Shown piece after piece: positions 27,654 through 37,948 of a stretch of 64,000 bases of DNA. The notes under the pieces are model-generated. The model saw nothing but the letters and a program-made list of their open reading frames with translations, was not told the DNA's origin and did no database searches. A program made the position numbers and the translations under genes. Positions within the stretch are counted from its first letter, which is position 1, and the number at the start of each line of letters is the position of its first letter. Origin of the DNA: Rivibacter sp049446155. Its GTDB lineage: Bacteria > Pseudomonadota > Gammaproteobacteria > Burkholderiales > Burkholderiaceae_C. The stretch spans positions 248,001 through 312,000 of the forward strand of contig NZ_JBMSEE010000002.1 in the NCBI RefSeq assembly GCF_049446155.1, read 5' to 3'.

Positions 27654-29192
27654 TCAGCGCGACGCCGCGGCCTGCTCCATCGCCACCTCGGCCTTCAGGC
27701 TCTCGATGTCGCGCCAGATCGACGCGACCGCCAGGACGCGCCCCGCCTGCTTGTAGCGCAGCGTGCAGGCGCGCGCGGCGATGTCGCCTTCGATCGCGAT
27801 CTCATCCCACTGCTCGGCGTGGCCCACGACGTTGATCGACACGTCGTAGTGCTGGCTCCAGAAGAAGGGCACGGCGTCGAACCGCTCTTGCCCGCCGAGC
27901 ATGTTGAGCGCGGCGGTCTGGCCCTGGCGCTGCGCGACGACCCAGTGCTCGACGCGGATCGCCGCGCCGCTGTGCGGGTCGGGCCAGCGCGCGATGTCGC
28001 CGGCGGCGAAGACGCCCGGCGCGCTGGTCTGCAGGCAGGCATCGACCACGACGCCGCGATCGACCGCGAGCCCGGCCTGCTCGGCCAGCGCCAGGCGCGG
28101 GCGCACGCCGACGCCGACCACCACCAGCTCGGCCGGCAGGCGGGTGCCGCTCTTGAGCACGACTTGCGTGGCGTCGATCGCGCTGGCGGTGTCGCCGAGA
28201 TGGAAGACCACGCCGTGCTCCACGTGCAGCCGGCGCACGAAGTCGCCCATCTCCGGGCCCAGCACGCGCTCCATCGGCCGCTGCTCCGGCGCCACGACAT
28301 GCACCTCGAGGCCGCGCGCGCGCAGCGATGCGGCGACTTCGAGTCCGATGAAGCTCGCGCCCATCACGACGGCGCGGCGCGCAGCGGCCGCGCGCGCAAT
28401 GATGGCCCGGCTGTCGGCCAGGCTGCGCAGCGTGTGCACGTGCGGCAGGTCCATGCCGGGGATCGGCAGGCGCACGGCTTGCGCACCGGTGGCCAGCAGC
28501 AGCCGGTCGTAGCCCAGCCGGCTGCCGTCGGCGAGCACGAGCTCGCGCGCGCCCACGTCGATACGGTCGGCGGCGGTCTTCAGCCGCAGATCGATGCCTT
28601 GCTCGGCGTAGTAGCCGTCCTCGCGCAGCGGGATCCAGTCCTCGGACGCGTTGCCGGCCAGATAGTCCTTGGAGAGATTGGGCCGGTCGACGGGCGCGGC
28701 CTCGTCGTCGCTGAGCATCACGATGCTGCCTTGGTAGCGCATGCGCCGCAGCATCTCGGCCGCGGCAAAACCGGCCGCGCCGCCGCCGACGATCACCACA
28801 TTGCGCGGCAAGCCGGCCGAGGGGATGGCGCGTTGTGTCGATGGCGCGGTCCGCTTGCCGAGCACGACGACCTTGCCGTCGCGCACCGCGGTGGACCAGC
28901 AGTCCACCGGTGCCAGCGCCGGCGCGCGCAAGGCCTCGCCGGTGCGCAGGCTGAAGCAGGCGTGGTGCCATGGGCAGCGCACCGTGTCGCCGACCAGCAG
29001 GCCTTCGGCGAGCGGGCCGTGGTAGTGGCTGCACTGGGCGCCGATCGCGAGGAACTCGTCGCCGCGGCGCGCCAGCAGCACGGGCTCCTCGCCCACCCGG
29101 CCGGCCAGCATCGCGCCGTCGGCAAGCGCGTCGACGGCGATGCCCTGCGCGAGATCAGGGACCGGGGCGTCGTGGGACGAGGCATCGCTCAT
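27654..29192 (-). CDS. Rieske-fused FAD/NAD(P)H oxidoreductase (ferredoxin-reductase type)
   Basis: A 512-residue fusion. The N-terminal Rieske [2Fe-2S] domain (about 10-110) has the ligands CSHYHGPL and CPWHHACF. A ferredoxin-reductase-type flavoprotein follows, with an FAD fold VVIVGGGAAGFAAAEMLRR (about 130), an NAD(P) fold AVVMGASFIGLEVAASLRARG, and VFAAGDIARWP near the end. Such AIFL-type proteins pass electrons from NAD(P)H to oxygenases or act in redox sensing. The gene lies downstream of the sigma-54 activator gene on the same strand, within the aromatic locus, so supply of electrons to an oxygenase is plausible. No oxygenase is adjacent. Confidence 0.9.
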   Translation of the reverse strand: MSDASSHDAPVPDLAQGIAVDALADGAMLAGRVGEEPVLLARRGDEFLAIGAQCSHYHGPLAEGLLVGDTVRCPWHHACFSLRTGEALRAPALAPVDCWSTAVRDGKVVVLGKRTAPSTQRAIPSAGLPRNVVIVGGGAAGFAAAEMLRRMRYQGSIVMLSDDEAAPVDRPNLSKDYLAGNASEDWIPLREDGYYAEQGIDLRLKTAADRIDVGARELVLADGSRLGYDRLLLATGAQAVRLPIPGMDLPHVHTLRSLADSRAIIARAAAARRAVVMGASFIGLEVAASLRARGLEVHVVAPEQRPMERVLGPEMGDFVRRLHVEHGVVFHLGDTASAIDATQVVLKSGTRLPAELVVVGVGVRPRLALAEQAGLAVDRGVVVDACLQTSAPGVFAAGDIARWPDPHSGAAIRVEHWVVAQRQGQTAALNMLGGQERFDAVPFFWSQHYDVSINVVGHAEQWDEIAIEGDIAARACTLRYKQAGRVLAVASIWRDIESLKAEVAMEQAAASR

Positions 29193-29216
29193 GTCGACCT
29201 CCGCTGCGTACGTCCG

Positions 29217-29233
29217 TCACGGGCCTGCCGTGA
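29217..29233. promoter_or_regulatory. Inverted repeat upstream of the Rieske/FAD reductase gene
   Basis: TCACGG and CCGTGA form a perfect 6-base inverted repeat with a 5-base spacer, centred about 33 bases upstream of the ATG at 29192. It could be an operator or an mRNA leader hairpin. No regulator can be assigned. Confidence 0.3.
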
Positions 29234-29379
29234 CAGGCGGGTTTCGTGCAGTGTGCGCGCGGCGCCGCGCAGCGATGCGGCTTGCCCCTGGTGCCCATGC
29301 AGGTTCCCTGCGGGCGGGCGGGCCCGCTCGCGCCGGCCGGGTGCGACGAGGCCGGGTCGTTCCCTGTGACTGCTCGAGG

Positions 29380-31185
<1,806 letters not shown>

Positions 31186-31242
31186 CGGCGACGGCCCAGG
31201 TGCTGATTTGATGAGGCAACAGGCGCGCAGTGTGGCGAGCGC

Positions 31243-31258
31243 TTGATCAATTCATCAA
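31243..31258. promoter_or_regulatory. XylR/DmpR-type upstream activating sequence
   Basis: TTGATCAATTCATCAA differs at one base from TTGATCAATTGATCAA, the palindromic binding consensus known for the XylR/DmpR family. It lies in the divergent region between the sigma-54 activator and the aldehyde dehydrogenase. It is about 130 bases upstream of the best -24/-12 promoter match, the normal distance for these activators. A TTGAT half-site is also present near 31207. Confidence 0.72.
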
Positions 31259-31387
31259 GTCCCTCCTCTGGAAAACACCAGGGCCGCATGGGCGCACAGC
31301 GCACGCCGCGCGGCCCCGGGAAAACACCGAAGGCCTCCATGAAAAACCGGCCCTCGGGCCGCGCTTCGAGCGAGCCGTGCGCACGGC

Positions 31388-31403
31388 CGGCACGGCGGTT
31401 GAG
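31388..31403 (+). promoter_or_regulatory. Sigma-54-like (-24/-12) promoter of the aldehyde dehydrogenase operon
   Basis: CGGCACGGCGGTTGAG resembles the sigma-54 consensus TGGCACG-N4-TTGC. The -24 GG and the spacing are right, but the -12 element reads TTGA instead of TTGC. It is the best match in the interval 31186-31470 and lies 67 bases before the ATG. The mismatch at the -12 C keeps confidence moderate. Confidence 0.45.
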
Positions 31404-31470
31404 ATCACTGGTGGGCATCGGCCGCAGAACTGCCGATTTGAGCAAGCGCATCAGACCGAGAGGAGACCCG

Positions 31471-32949
31471 ATGGGCGCACCCGAGAACACGAAGCTCCTG
31501 CAGCCTGCCCTGTGGCAGGGGCGCATCCACGACGGCGGCGAATGGCGCGTGCCGGCCGGCGGCAGCCGCGACGTGATCGAGCCGGCCACCGGCAACGTGC
31601 TCACGCGCACCGGCGTGGCCGATGCCGAGGACATGCGCGGCGCGATCGGCCGCGCGGCCGCCGCGCAGCCGGCCTGGGCCGCGCTCGGCCCGCGCGAGCG
31701 CGCGGCGGTGTTCCATCGCGCCGCGGCCTTGCTGCAGCAGCAGTTCGACGAGCTGGCGCTCGCCGTCACGCGCGAGACCGGCGGCATCCTACCCAAGGGC
31801 CAGCACGAGGTGCGCGAGGCGATCACGCTGTGCCAGCTTGCTGCCGCGCTGCCGATGCAGGCGCAAGGCCAGGTGCTGCCCAGCGTGCCGGGGCGGCTGA
31901 GCATCGCGCGGCGCGTGCCGCACGGCGTGGTCGGCGTGATCTCGCCGTTCAACTTTCCGCTCATCCTCGGGCTGCGCTCGGTGGCGCCGGCGCTGGCGCT
32001 GGGCAACGCGGTGGTGCTCAAGCCCGACACGCGCACGCCGGTCAGCGGCGGCTTCCTGATGGCGCGCCTGTTCGAGGCCGCGGGCCTGCCGGCCGGCGTG
32101 CTGCAGGTGCTGCCGGGCGATGCGCCGGCCGGCGAGGCGCTCGTCAGCGACGTGCGCGTGCCGATGATCGCCTTCACCGGTTCGCCGGCCGTGGGCCGGC
32201 GCATCGGCGAGCTCGCGGGCCGGCACTTGAAGAAGGTCTCGCTCGAGCTGGGCGGCGCGAACTCGCTGATCATCCTCGACGACGCCGACCCCGACCTCGC
32301 CGCCAGCAACGCGGCCTGGGGCGCGTGGCTGCACCAGGGCCAGATCTGCATGGCCGCGAACCGCATCCTGGTGCACGAGTCGCTGATGCCGGCCATCAAG
32401 CAGCGCCTGGTTGCCAAGGCCCGGCAGCTGCCGGTGGGTGATGGCGCGAGCGGCCAGGTCGCGCTCGGCCCGATGATCGACGCGAAGCAGCTGCAGCGCC
32501 TGCACGCCATCGTGCAAGACAGCATCGCCGCCGGCGCCACGCTCGAGGCCGGCGGCAGCCACGAGAAGCTCTTCTACCAGCCGACCGTGCTGTCGGGCGT
32601 GAAGCCGGGCATGCGCTGCTTCGACGAAGAGTGCTTCGGCCCGGTGGCCAACCTCATCAGCTTTCGCAGCGACGACGAGGCGGTCGCGCTCGCCAACGAC
32701 AGCGAGGGCGGCCTCGCCGCCGCGGTGATCGGCGCCTCGGTCGGCCGCGCGATGGCGATCGGCCAGCGGCTGCGCGCGGGCATGGTCCACATCAACGACC
32801 AGACCGTCAACGACGAGTGCACCAACCCCTTCGGCGGGCCCGGCATCGGCGGCAACGGAGGCAGCGTCGGCGGGCCGGCCGACATCGAGGAGTACACGCA
32901 GTGGCAGTGGCTGACCGTGAAGGACACGCCGCCGCAGTTCCCGTTCTGA
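31471..32949 (+). CDS. NAD(P)+-dependent aromatic aldehyde dehydrogenase (benzaldehyde dehydrogenase type)
   Basis: A 492-residue aldehyde dehydrogenase. The general base Glu259 lies in SLELGGANSL and the catalytic Cys293 in GQICMAANR; HGVVGVISPFNFPLIL and IAFTGSPAVGRRIG are the cofactor-site motifs. The overall sequence is of the benzaldehyde/vanillin dehydrogenase kind, oxidising aromatic aldehydes to acids; exact substrate uncertain. AGGAG upstream of the ATG at 31471 sets the start, although the frame is open far upstream. It is the first gene of a rightward operon, behind a sigma-54-type control region, and is followed after 16 bases by an alcohol dehydrogenase-like SDR. Confidence 0.9.
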   Translation: MGAPENTKLLQPALWQGRIHDGGEWRVPAGGSRDVIEPATGNVLTRTGVADAEDMRGAIGRAAAAQPAWAALGPRERAAVFHRAAALLQQQFDELALAVTRETGGILPKGQHEVREAITLCQLAAALPMQAQGQVLPSVPGRLSIARRVPHGVVGVISPFNFPLILGLRSVAPALALGNAVVLKPDTRTPVSGGFLMARLFEAAGLPAGVLQVLPGDAPAGEALVSDVRVPMIAFTGSPAVGRRIGELAGRHLKKVSLELGGANSLIILDDADPDLAASNAAWGAWLHQGQICMAANRILVHESLMPAIKQRLVAKARQLPVGDGASGQVALGPMIDAKQLQRLHAIVQDSIAAGATLEAGGSHEKLFYQPTVLSGVKPGMRCFDEECFGPVANLISFRSDDEAVALANDSEGGLAAAVIGASVGRAMAIGQRLRAGMVHINDQTVNDECTNPFGGPGIGGNGGSVGGPADIEEYTQWQWLTVKDTPPQFPF

Positions 32950-32965
32950 TCCAGGAAAGCCATCG

Positions 32966-33733
32966 ATGAACCTCGCCGACAAGACCATCGTCGTCACCGG
33001 CTGCTGCTCCGGCATCGGCAGCGACTTCGCCAAGCTCGCGCGCCTGCAGGGCGCGCGCGTGATCGGCCTCGACCGCGCCGACGCGACGCTCACGCTGGAC
33101 GGCTTCGTGAAGGCCGACCTCGCCGACCCGGCGTCGATCGACGCCGCGCTCGCCGCGCTGCCCGAGCGCATCGACGCGCTGGCCAACATCGCCGGCGTGC
33201 CGGGCACCGCGCCGGTGGCCGCCGTCGCGCGCGTCAACTACCTCGGCCTGCGCCACCTCACGCAGCGCGTGCTGCCGCGCATGCCGGCGGGCGGCGCGAT
33301 CGTCAACGTCTCGTCCATCCTCGGCGCCGAATGGCCGCAGCGGCTCGATCGACACAAGGCGCTGGCCGCGATCGAGGGCTTCGCCGAAGGCGAGCAATGG
33401 CTGCGCGACTTCCCGGTGCCGCAGGCGAGCTGCTACCAGTACTTCAAGGAAGCGCTGATCGTCTGGACGCTGACGCAGTCGCAGAAGCTCTTCATGGCGC
33501 GCGGCGTGCGCATGAACTGCGTCGCGCCGGGGCCGGTGTTCACGCCCATCCTCGGCGACTTCGTCTCGATGCTCGGCGAGGAGCGCGTGCAGAAGGACGC
33601 GGTGCGCATGAAGCGGCCGGCCTTCAGCGACGAGGTCGCGCCGGTCATCGCCTTCCTGTGCAGCGACGCGTCGCGCTGGATCAGCGGCGTCAACCTGCCG
33701 GTCGACGGAGGGCTCGCATCGACCTACGTCTGA
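32966..33733 (+). CDS. Short-chain dehydrogenase, coniferyl-alcohol-dehydrogenase type
   Basis: A 255-residue SDR. The N-terminal cofactor motif is VVTGCCSGIGSDFAKL; catalytic residues are the serine in VNVSSILGAEW and Tyr/Lys in CYQYFKEAL. NCVAPGPVFTPIL and SGVNLPVDGG are normal SDR features. The length and the long insert before the catalytic tyrosine (HKALAAIEGFAEGEQWL) resemble coniferyl alcohol dehydrogenase (CalA). It likely oxidises an aromatic or allylic alcohol to the aldehyde used by the upstream dehydrogenase, giving a two-step alcohol-to-acid route. Substrate is inferred only. Confidence 0.82.
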   Translation: MNLADKTIVVTGCCSGIGSDFAKLARLQGARVIGLDRADATLTLDGFVKADLADPASIDAALAALPERIDALANIAGVPGTAPVAAVARVNYLGLRHLTQRVLPRMPAGGAIVNVSSILGAEWPQRLDRHKALAAIEGFAEGEQWLRDFPVPQASCYQYFKEALIVWTLTQSQKLFMARGVRMNCVAPGPVFTPILGDFVSMLGEERVQKDAVRMKRPAFSDEVAPVIAFLCSDASRWISGVNLPVDGGLASTYV

Positions 33734-33753
33734 CGCCGCCCTTGCGCTCTTGA

Positions 33754-33774
33754 GCCGGCCCACCGAAGGCCGGC
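33754..33774. terminator. Intercistronic hairpin before the DUF1302 gene
   Basis: GCCGGCC at 33754-33760 and GGCCGGC at 33768-33774 form a perfect 7-base stem with a 7-base loop. It lies between the dehydrogenase genes and the envelope module. It has no T-run, so partial termination or mRNA processing is likelier than a full stop. Confidence 0.45.
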
Positions 33775-33804
33775 CTGACGACACCACCACTCGAGGAGAC
33801 AAAC

Positions 33805-35541
33805 ATGGTTCACCAGCGCCACATCGTGGCGTGGGCGGTCGCGCTCGCGCTGCCCGCCGCCCACGCGATCGACATCGACACGCCCGACCCGGACTGGAGG
33901 CTGCGGCTCGACCTGACGCCCAAGTACAGCGCCGGCTATCGCCTGAAGAACCCGTCGGCCGCGCTCACGCGGCTGGACGTGGCCGCCGATCCCGGCACCG
34001 TCAACGAGGACGACGGCGACCACAACTTCAACAAGGGCCTGATCTCGAGCCGCTTCGACCTGCTGGCCGAGATGGACCTCACCGCGCCGAACTTCGGCGC
34101 GCGCATCAGCGCCAACGCCTGGCGCGACGCGGTCTACCTGCGCCGCAACGACTACCGCGGCACCGAGATCTACGCCGCCGGCGCACCCACCGGCACCATC
34201 GTCTCCACCGCCAACAACCGCCCCGGCCAGGCGCTCGACGAGTTCCTGCCCGACACGCGGCGCCAGCACGGGCGCGACAGCGAGCTGCTCGACGCCTTCG
34301 TCTACGTGAAGGGCGAGGTCGGCGGCATGCCGGGCACCTTGCGCCTGGGCAAGCACACGCTGCAATGGGGCGAGAGCCTGTTCTTCGGCCAGAACGGCAT
34401 CGCCCATGCGCAAGGCCCGGTCGACGTGGCCAAGATCCTCTCGGTGCCGGGCTGGCAGTTCAAGGAAGTGCTGCTGCCGGTCGAGCAGGTCTCGGGATCG
34501 CTGCAACTCGCCGAGGGCCTCTCGCTCGGCGCGTACTACCAGTTCAAGTGGCGCCCGAGCAAGATCCCCGGCGTCGGCAGCTACTTCTCGAACCAGGACT
34601 ACGTCGGCACCGGCGTCGTCAACTTCGGCGTCGACGGCAGCGGCAACCCGATCCTGCTGGCCTACGACGCGAGCAAGGACCTGCGTCCCAAGGACTCCGG
34701 CCAAGGCGGCGTGCAGCTGCGCTGGAGCCCCACCGGCAGCGACTACGAGTTCGGCTTCTACGCCGCGCAGTACCACGACAAGACGCCCGCGGTGCCGGTG
34801 TTCGACTTCGTCAACGGCAACGTGCACCTGGCGTACGCGAAGAACATCCGCACCTTCGGCGCCAGCGTCACCTCGTCGGTCGGCCAGTTGAACTGGGCGC
34901 TCGAGGGCTCGGTGCGCAGCAATGCGCCGCTCACCAGCGACCCGGCGGTGCTGGGCCTCGGGCCGATCCTGAGCTGCGGCAACTCGGACAGCGAGCCGTG
35001 CTTCGCGGTCGGCCGCACCGCGCACCTGCAGCTCTCGGGCATCTACGTGCTGCAGCCCGGCGCGCTGTGGGGCGGCGGCGCGGTGCTCGGCGAGCTGGCC
35101 TACAACCGCCGCCTCAAGGTCACGAAGGACATCTTCGCGATCGGCCCCGACGGCAGCAGCGCCGGCCTGGGCGGGCTGGACCCGAACACGACCAAGGGCG
35201 CGTGGGCGTTTCGCATGCTGTTCGAGCCGCAGTACTTCCAGGTGCTGCCGGGTCTCGACCTCTCGCTGCCGATCGGCCTGGGCGTCAACTTCGGCGGGCG
35301 CTCGTCCGCGATCTTCAACTACGCGGGCGGCGCCTCCGATGCCGGCGACTACAGCATCGGCGTCAAGGGCAAATACCTCAACGCCTGGAATTTCGGCCTG
35401 ACCTACACCGACTACTTCGGCAAGGCCAAGACCTTCACCGAGACGCTCGTCGCGGGCGCCGGATCGCCGCGCCAGCTCACGTTCGGCCAGTCGCTCAAGG
35501 ACCGCGCCTACGTGAGCTTCACCGCGTCGCGCACGTTCTGA
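33805..35541 (+). CDS. DUF1302 outer-membrane protein
   Basis: A 578-residue exported protein with a signal peptide (cleavage near AAHA-IDI). It consists of many alternating beta strands ending in an aromatic residue (final Phe, CDS end AYVSFTASRTF), typical of an outer-membrane beta-barrel. Motifs such as RLGKHTLQWGESLFFGQNGIAHAQ mark the DUF1302 family. DUF1302 genes nearly always precede DUF1329, a YCF48 propeller and an RND/MmpL gene, as here, often beside steroid, terpene or aromatic catabolic genes. The barrel is probably the outer-membrane part of a transport system for a hydrophobic compound. GAGGAG precedes the ATG. Confidence 0.85.
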   Translation: MVHQRHIVAWAVALALPAAHAIDIDTPDPDWRLRLDLTPKYSAGYRLKNPSAALTRLDVAADPGTVNEDDGDHNFNKGLISSRFDLLAEMDLTAPNFGARISANAWRDAVYLRRNDYRGTEIYAAGAPTGTIVSTANNRPGQALDEFLPDTRRQHGRDSELLDAFVYVKGEVGGMPGTLRLGKHTLQWGESLFFGQNGIAHAQGPVDVAKILSVPGWQFKEVLLPVEQVSGSLQLAEGLSLGAYYQFKWRPSKIPGVGSYFSNQDYVGTGVVNFGVDGSGNPILLAYDASKDLRPKDSGQGGVQLRWSPTGSDYEFGFYAAQYHDKTPAVPVFDFVNGNVHLAYAKNIRTFGASVTSSVGQLNWALEGSVRSNAPLTSDPAVLGLGPILSCGNSDSEPCFAVGRTAHLQLSGIYVLQPGALWGGGAVLGELAYNRRLKVTKDIFAIGPDGSSAGLGGLDPNTTKGAWAFRMLFEPQYFQVLPGLDLSLPIGLGVNFGGRSSAIFNYAGGASDAGDYSIGVKGKYLNAWNFGLTYTDYFGKAKTFTETLVAGAGSPRQLTFGQSLKDRAYVSFTASRTF

Positions 35542-35566
35542 ACGCATCCCCCACGGAGTCTTCGCC

Positions 35567-36916
35567 ATGCATCACAAGCACATCCTGCCGGCCTTGCTGA
35601 TCGCCGCCGCACCGTTCGCGCAAGCCGCCGTGTCCGCCGACGAGGCGGCCGCGCTCAAGACCACGCTCACGCCGCTGGGCGCCGAACGGGCCGGCAACAA
35701 GGACGGCACGATCCCCGCGTGGGACGGCGGCGCCACCAAGGCGCCGGCCGGCTACAAGCCCGGCGATCCGCGCCCCGACCTGTTCGCCGCCGAGAAGCCG
35801 GTGCTGTCGATCAGCGCCAAGAACATGGACCAGCACGCCGCCAAGCTGAGCGACGGCGTGAAGGCGCTGATGAAGAAGTACCCCGACTTCCGCATCGACG
35901 TCTACCCGACGCACCGCACGGCCGCCGCGCCGCAATGGGTCTACGACAACACCTTCAAAAACGCCACGCGCGCCAGGCTGGCCGACGGCGGCCACGGCAG
36001 CGAGAACGCCTACGGCGGCATTCCCTTCCCGATCCCCAAGGACGGCTACGAGGTGTTCCAGAACCACCGCCTCGCCTGGACCGGCACCTACGTGCAAGCG
36101 CCGGTGCGCGTGTGGGTGGTCACCGCCGACGGGCGCCGCGCGATGGCCTCGGGCGGCGTGCAGACCTTTCGCAAGCAGTACTACGACCCCGAGGGCAGCC
36201 TCGAGAAGTTCGACGGCTACTACTCGCTCGGCAAGTTCGCCGTCACCGAGCCCGGCTCCAAGGCCGGCGAGGCCATCCTCGCGCACGACCCGCTCAACGC
36301 CTCGCTGCCGCGCGGGCTGTGGCAGTACCTGGTGGGCCAGCGCCGCGTGCGCAAGGCGCCCTCGGTGGCCTACGACACGCCCGATTCGGTGACCTCGGGC
36401 ATCGGCCTGTTCGACGAGGCCTTCATGCTGTTCGGCCCGATCGACAAGCACGAGCTCAAGCTCGTCGGCAAGAAGGAGCTCTACATCCCCTACAACAACA
36501 ACCGCGCGGCGGCGGCCAAGGTCGCCGACCTGGTGACGCCCAACACGCTGAACCCGGCGCAGGTGCGCTGGGAGCTGCACCGCGTGTGGGAGGTGGAGGC
36601 CACGCTCGCCGCCGGCAAGCGCCACGTCGTGCCCAAGCGCAAGTACTACATCGACGAGGACAGCTGGCAGATCGTGCTGTTCGACGGCTGGGACGCCAAG
36701 GGCGAGCTCTGGCGCACCAACTTCACGCTGACCCTGCTCGCGCCCGACATCCCGGCGCTGGTGGGCAACATGCTGTGGGGCGGCTACGACCTGCAGACCG
36801 GCGCCTACTACCTCAACATGGCCTCGAACGAGCTGCCGGCGCAATACAAGCCGGTGGCGCCGATCTCGCGCTCGTTCTTCAGCCCCGAAGAGCTGGCTAA
36901 CGAGGGCGCGCGGTGA
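35567..36916 (+). CDS. DUF1329 periplasmic protein (LolB-like fold family)
   Basis: A 449-residue exported protein with a signal peptide (cleavage near AQAA-VSA). Family features include LGAERAGNKDGTIPAWDGG near the mature N-terminus and KRKYYIDEDSWQIVLFDGWDAKGELWR in the second half. DUF1329 proteins are thought to adopt a lipoprotein-carrier (LolA/LolB)-like fold, suggesting they carry a lipid-like ligand across the periplasm. It begins 25 bases after the DUF1302 gene, and its stop overlaps the next gene's GTG. Confidence 0.87.
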   Translation: MHHKHILPALLIAAAPFAQAAVSADEAAALKTTLTPLGAERAGNKDGTIPAWDGGATKAPAGYKPGDPRPDLFAAEKPVLSISAKNMDQHAAKLSDGVKALMKKYPDFRIDVYPTHRTAAAPQWVYDNTFKNATRARLADGGHGSENAYGGIPFPIPKDGYEVFQNHRLAWTGTYVQAPVRVWVVTADGRRAMASGGVQTFRKQYYDPEGSLEKFDGYYSLGKFAVTEPGSKAGEAILAHDPLNASLPRGLWQYLVGQRRVRKAPSVAYDTPDSVTSGIGLFDEAFMLFGPIDKHELKLVGKKELYIPYNNNRAAAAKVADLVTPNTLNPAQVRWELHRVWEVEATLAAGKRHVVPKRKYYIDEDSWQIVLFDGWDAKGELWRTNFTLTLLAPDIPALVGNMLWGGYDLQTGAYYLNMASNELPAQYKPVAPISRSFFSPEELANEGAR

Positions 36917-37941
36917 TCCGCGCAGCCATGCTCGCCGGCCTGGCACTGTGGGTCGCGGCAGCGACCGCACAGCCGCCGGCCGTGCTCGCCGAACCTGCGC
37001 TGCAGACGCCCAGGGCACTCGGCGCGGCGATGCTCGCCGTCACGCGCGCGGGCTCGCGGCTGGTGGCCGTGGGCGAGCGCGGCATCGTGCTGCTGTCGGA
37101 CGACGACGGCGCGCACTGGCGCCAGGCGCAGGTGCCGGTGCGCAGCACGCTGACCGCCGTGCGCTTCGTCGATGCGCGCAACGGCTGGGCCGCCGGCCAC
37201 CTCGGCGTGATCCTGAAGACGGCCGACGGCGGCGCGAGCTGGGCGCTGCAGCTCGACGGCATGCGCGCCGCCGAGCGGCTCGCCGCGTCGCTGCGCGAGG
37301 CCGGCAACGCGCGGCTCGCGCAGCGCATGCTCGAAGAAGGGCCGGACAAGCCCTTCTTCGACCTCGACTTCGCGCCCGACGGCCGCAGCGGCTTCGCGGT
37401 CGGCGCCTACAACCTCGCGTTCGCCACGCGCGACGGTGGCGCGAGCTGGCAGCCGATCGCCACGCGCCTGCCCAATCCGAAGAGCCTGCACCTGTACGGC
37501 GTGCGCATCGTCGGCGGCGCGGTCTACGTGGCAGGCGAGCAAGGCCTGCTGCTGAGGTCCGACGACGCCGGCACGGCCTTCCGAGCGCTCGAGGTGCCCT
37601 ACAAGGGCAGCTTCTTCGGCCTGCTGGCCGCGCGCTCGGGCACGCTGATCGCGTACGGCCTGCGCGGCAACGCCGTGCGCTCGAGCGACCAGGGCGCGCA
37701 CTGGGACAAGCTCGCCCTCGGCGCCGCGAGCCTTGCGGCCGGTGGCGAGCTTCCCGACGGCACGCTCGTGCTGCTGGCGCAGACCGGCGAGCGCTTCGAA
37801 AGCCGCGACGACGGCCGCAGCTTCGAGCGCCGCGCCGCCACCGAGTCCTTGCCCGCCACCGGCTTTGCACCCGCCTCCGGCACCAGCACGGACCTCGTGC
37901 TGGCCAGCCTGCGCGGCATGACGCGCCTTGCCGCGCGCTGA
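36913..37941 (+). CDS. YCF48/BNR-type beta-propeller protein, exported
   Basis: A 342-residue protein with a signal peptide (cleavage near TAQ-PPA) and repeated BNR/Asp-box-like blades: GIVLLSDDDGAHWRQAQV, GVILKTADGGASWALQL, LAFATRDGGASWQPI, GLLLRSDDAG, AVRSSDQGAHWDKL, RFESRDDGRSFERR. These belong to the YCF48-related propellers, which elsewhere help assemble large complexes (for example photosystem II). The start is GTG, overlapping the DUF1329 stop (GTGA). It probably scaffolds the envelope module. Confidence 0.85.
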   Translation: MIRAAMLAGLALWVAAATAQPPAVLAEPALQTPRALGAAMLAVTRAGSRLVAVGERGIVLLSDDDGAHWRQAQVPVRSTLTAVRFVDARNGWAAGHLGVILKTADGGASWALQLDGMRAAERLAASLREAGNARLAQRMLEEGPDKPFFDLDFAPDGRSGFAVGAYNLAFATRDGGASWQPIATRLPNPKSLHLYGVRIVGGAVYVAGEQGLLLRSDDAGTAFRALEVPYKGSFFGLLAARSGTLIAYGLRGNAVRSSDQGAHWDKLALGAASLAAGGELPDGTLVLLAQTGERFESRDDGRSFERRAATESLPATGFAPASGTSTDLVLASLRGMTRLAAR

Positions 37942-37948
37942 TCCGACG

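Noticed and set aside
29260..29330. Possible -24/-12 promoter before the Rieske/FAD reductase gene (GGGCACCAGGGGCAAGC on the minus strand)
   Set aside because: The -12 GC is not at the required distance from the -24 GG.
31229..31248. Alternative sigma-54-like element TGGCGAGCGCTTGATC
   Set aside because: Spacing between the two elements is one base short and it overlaps the activator binding site.
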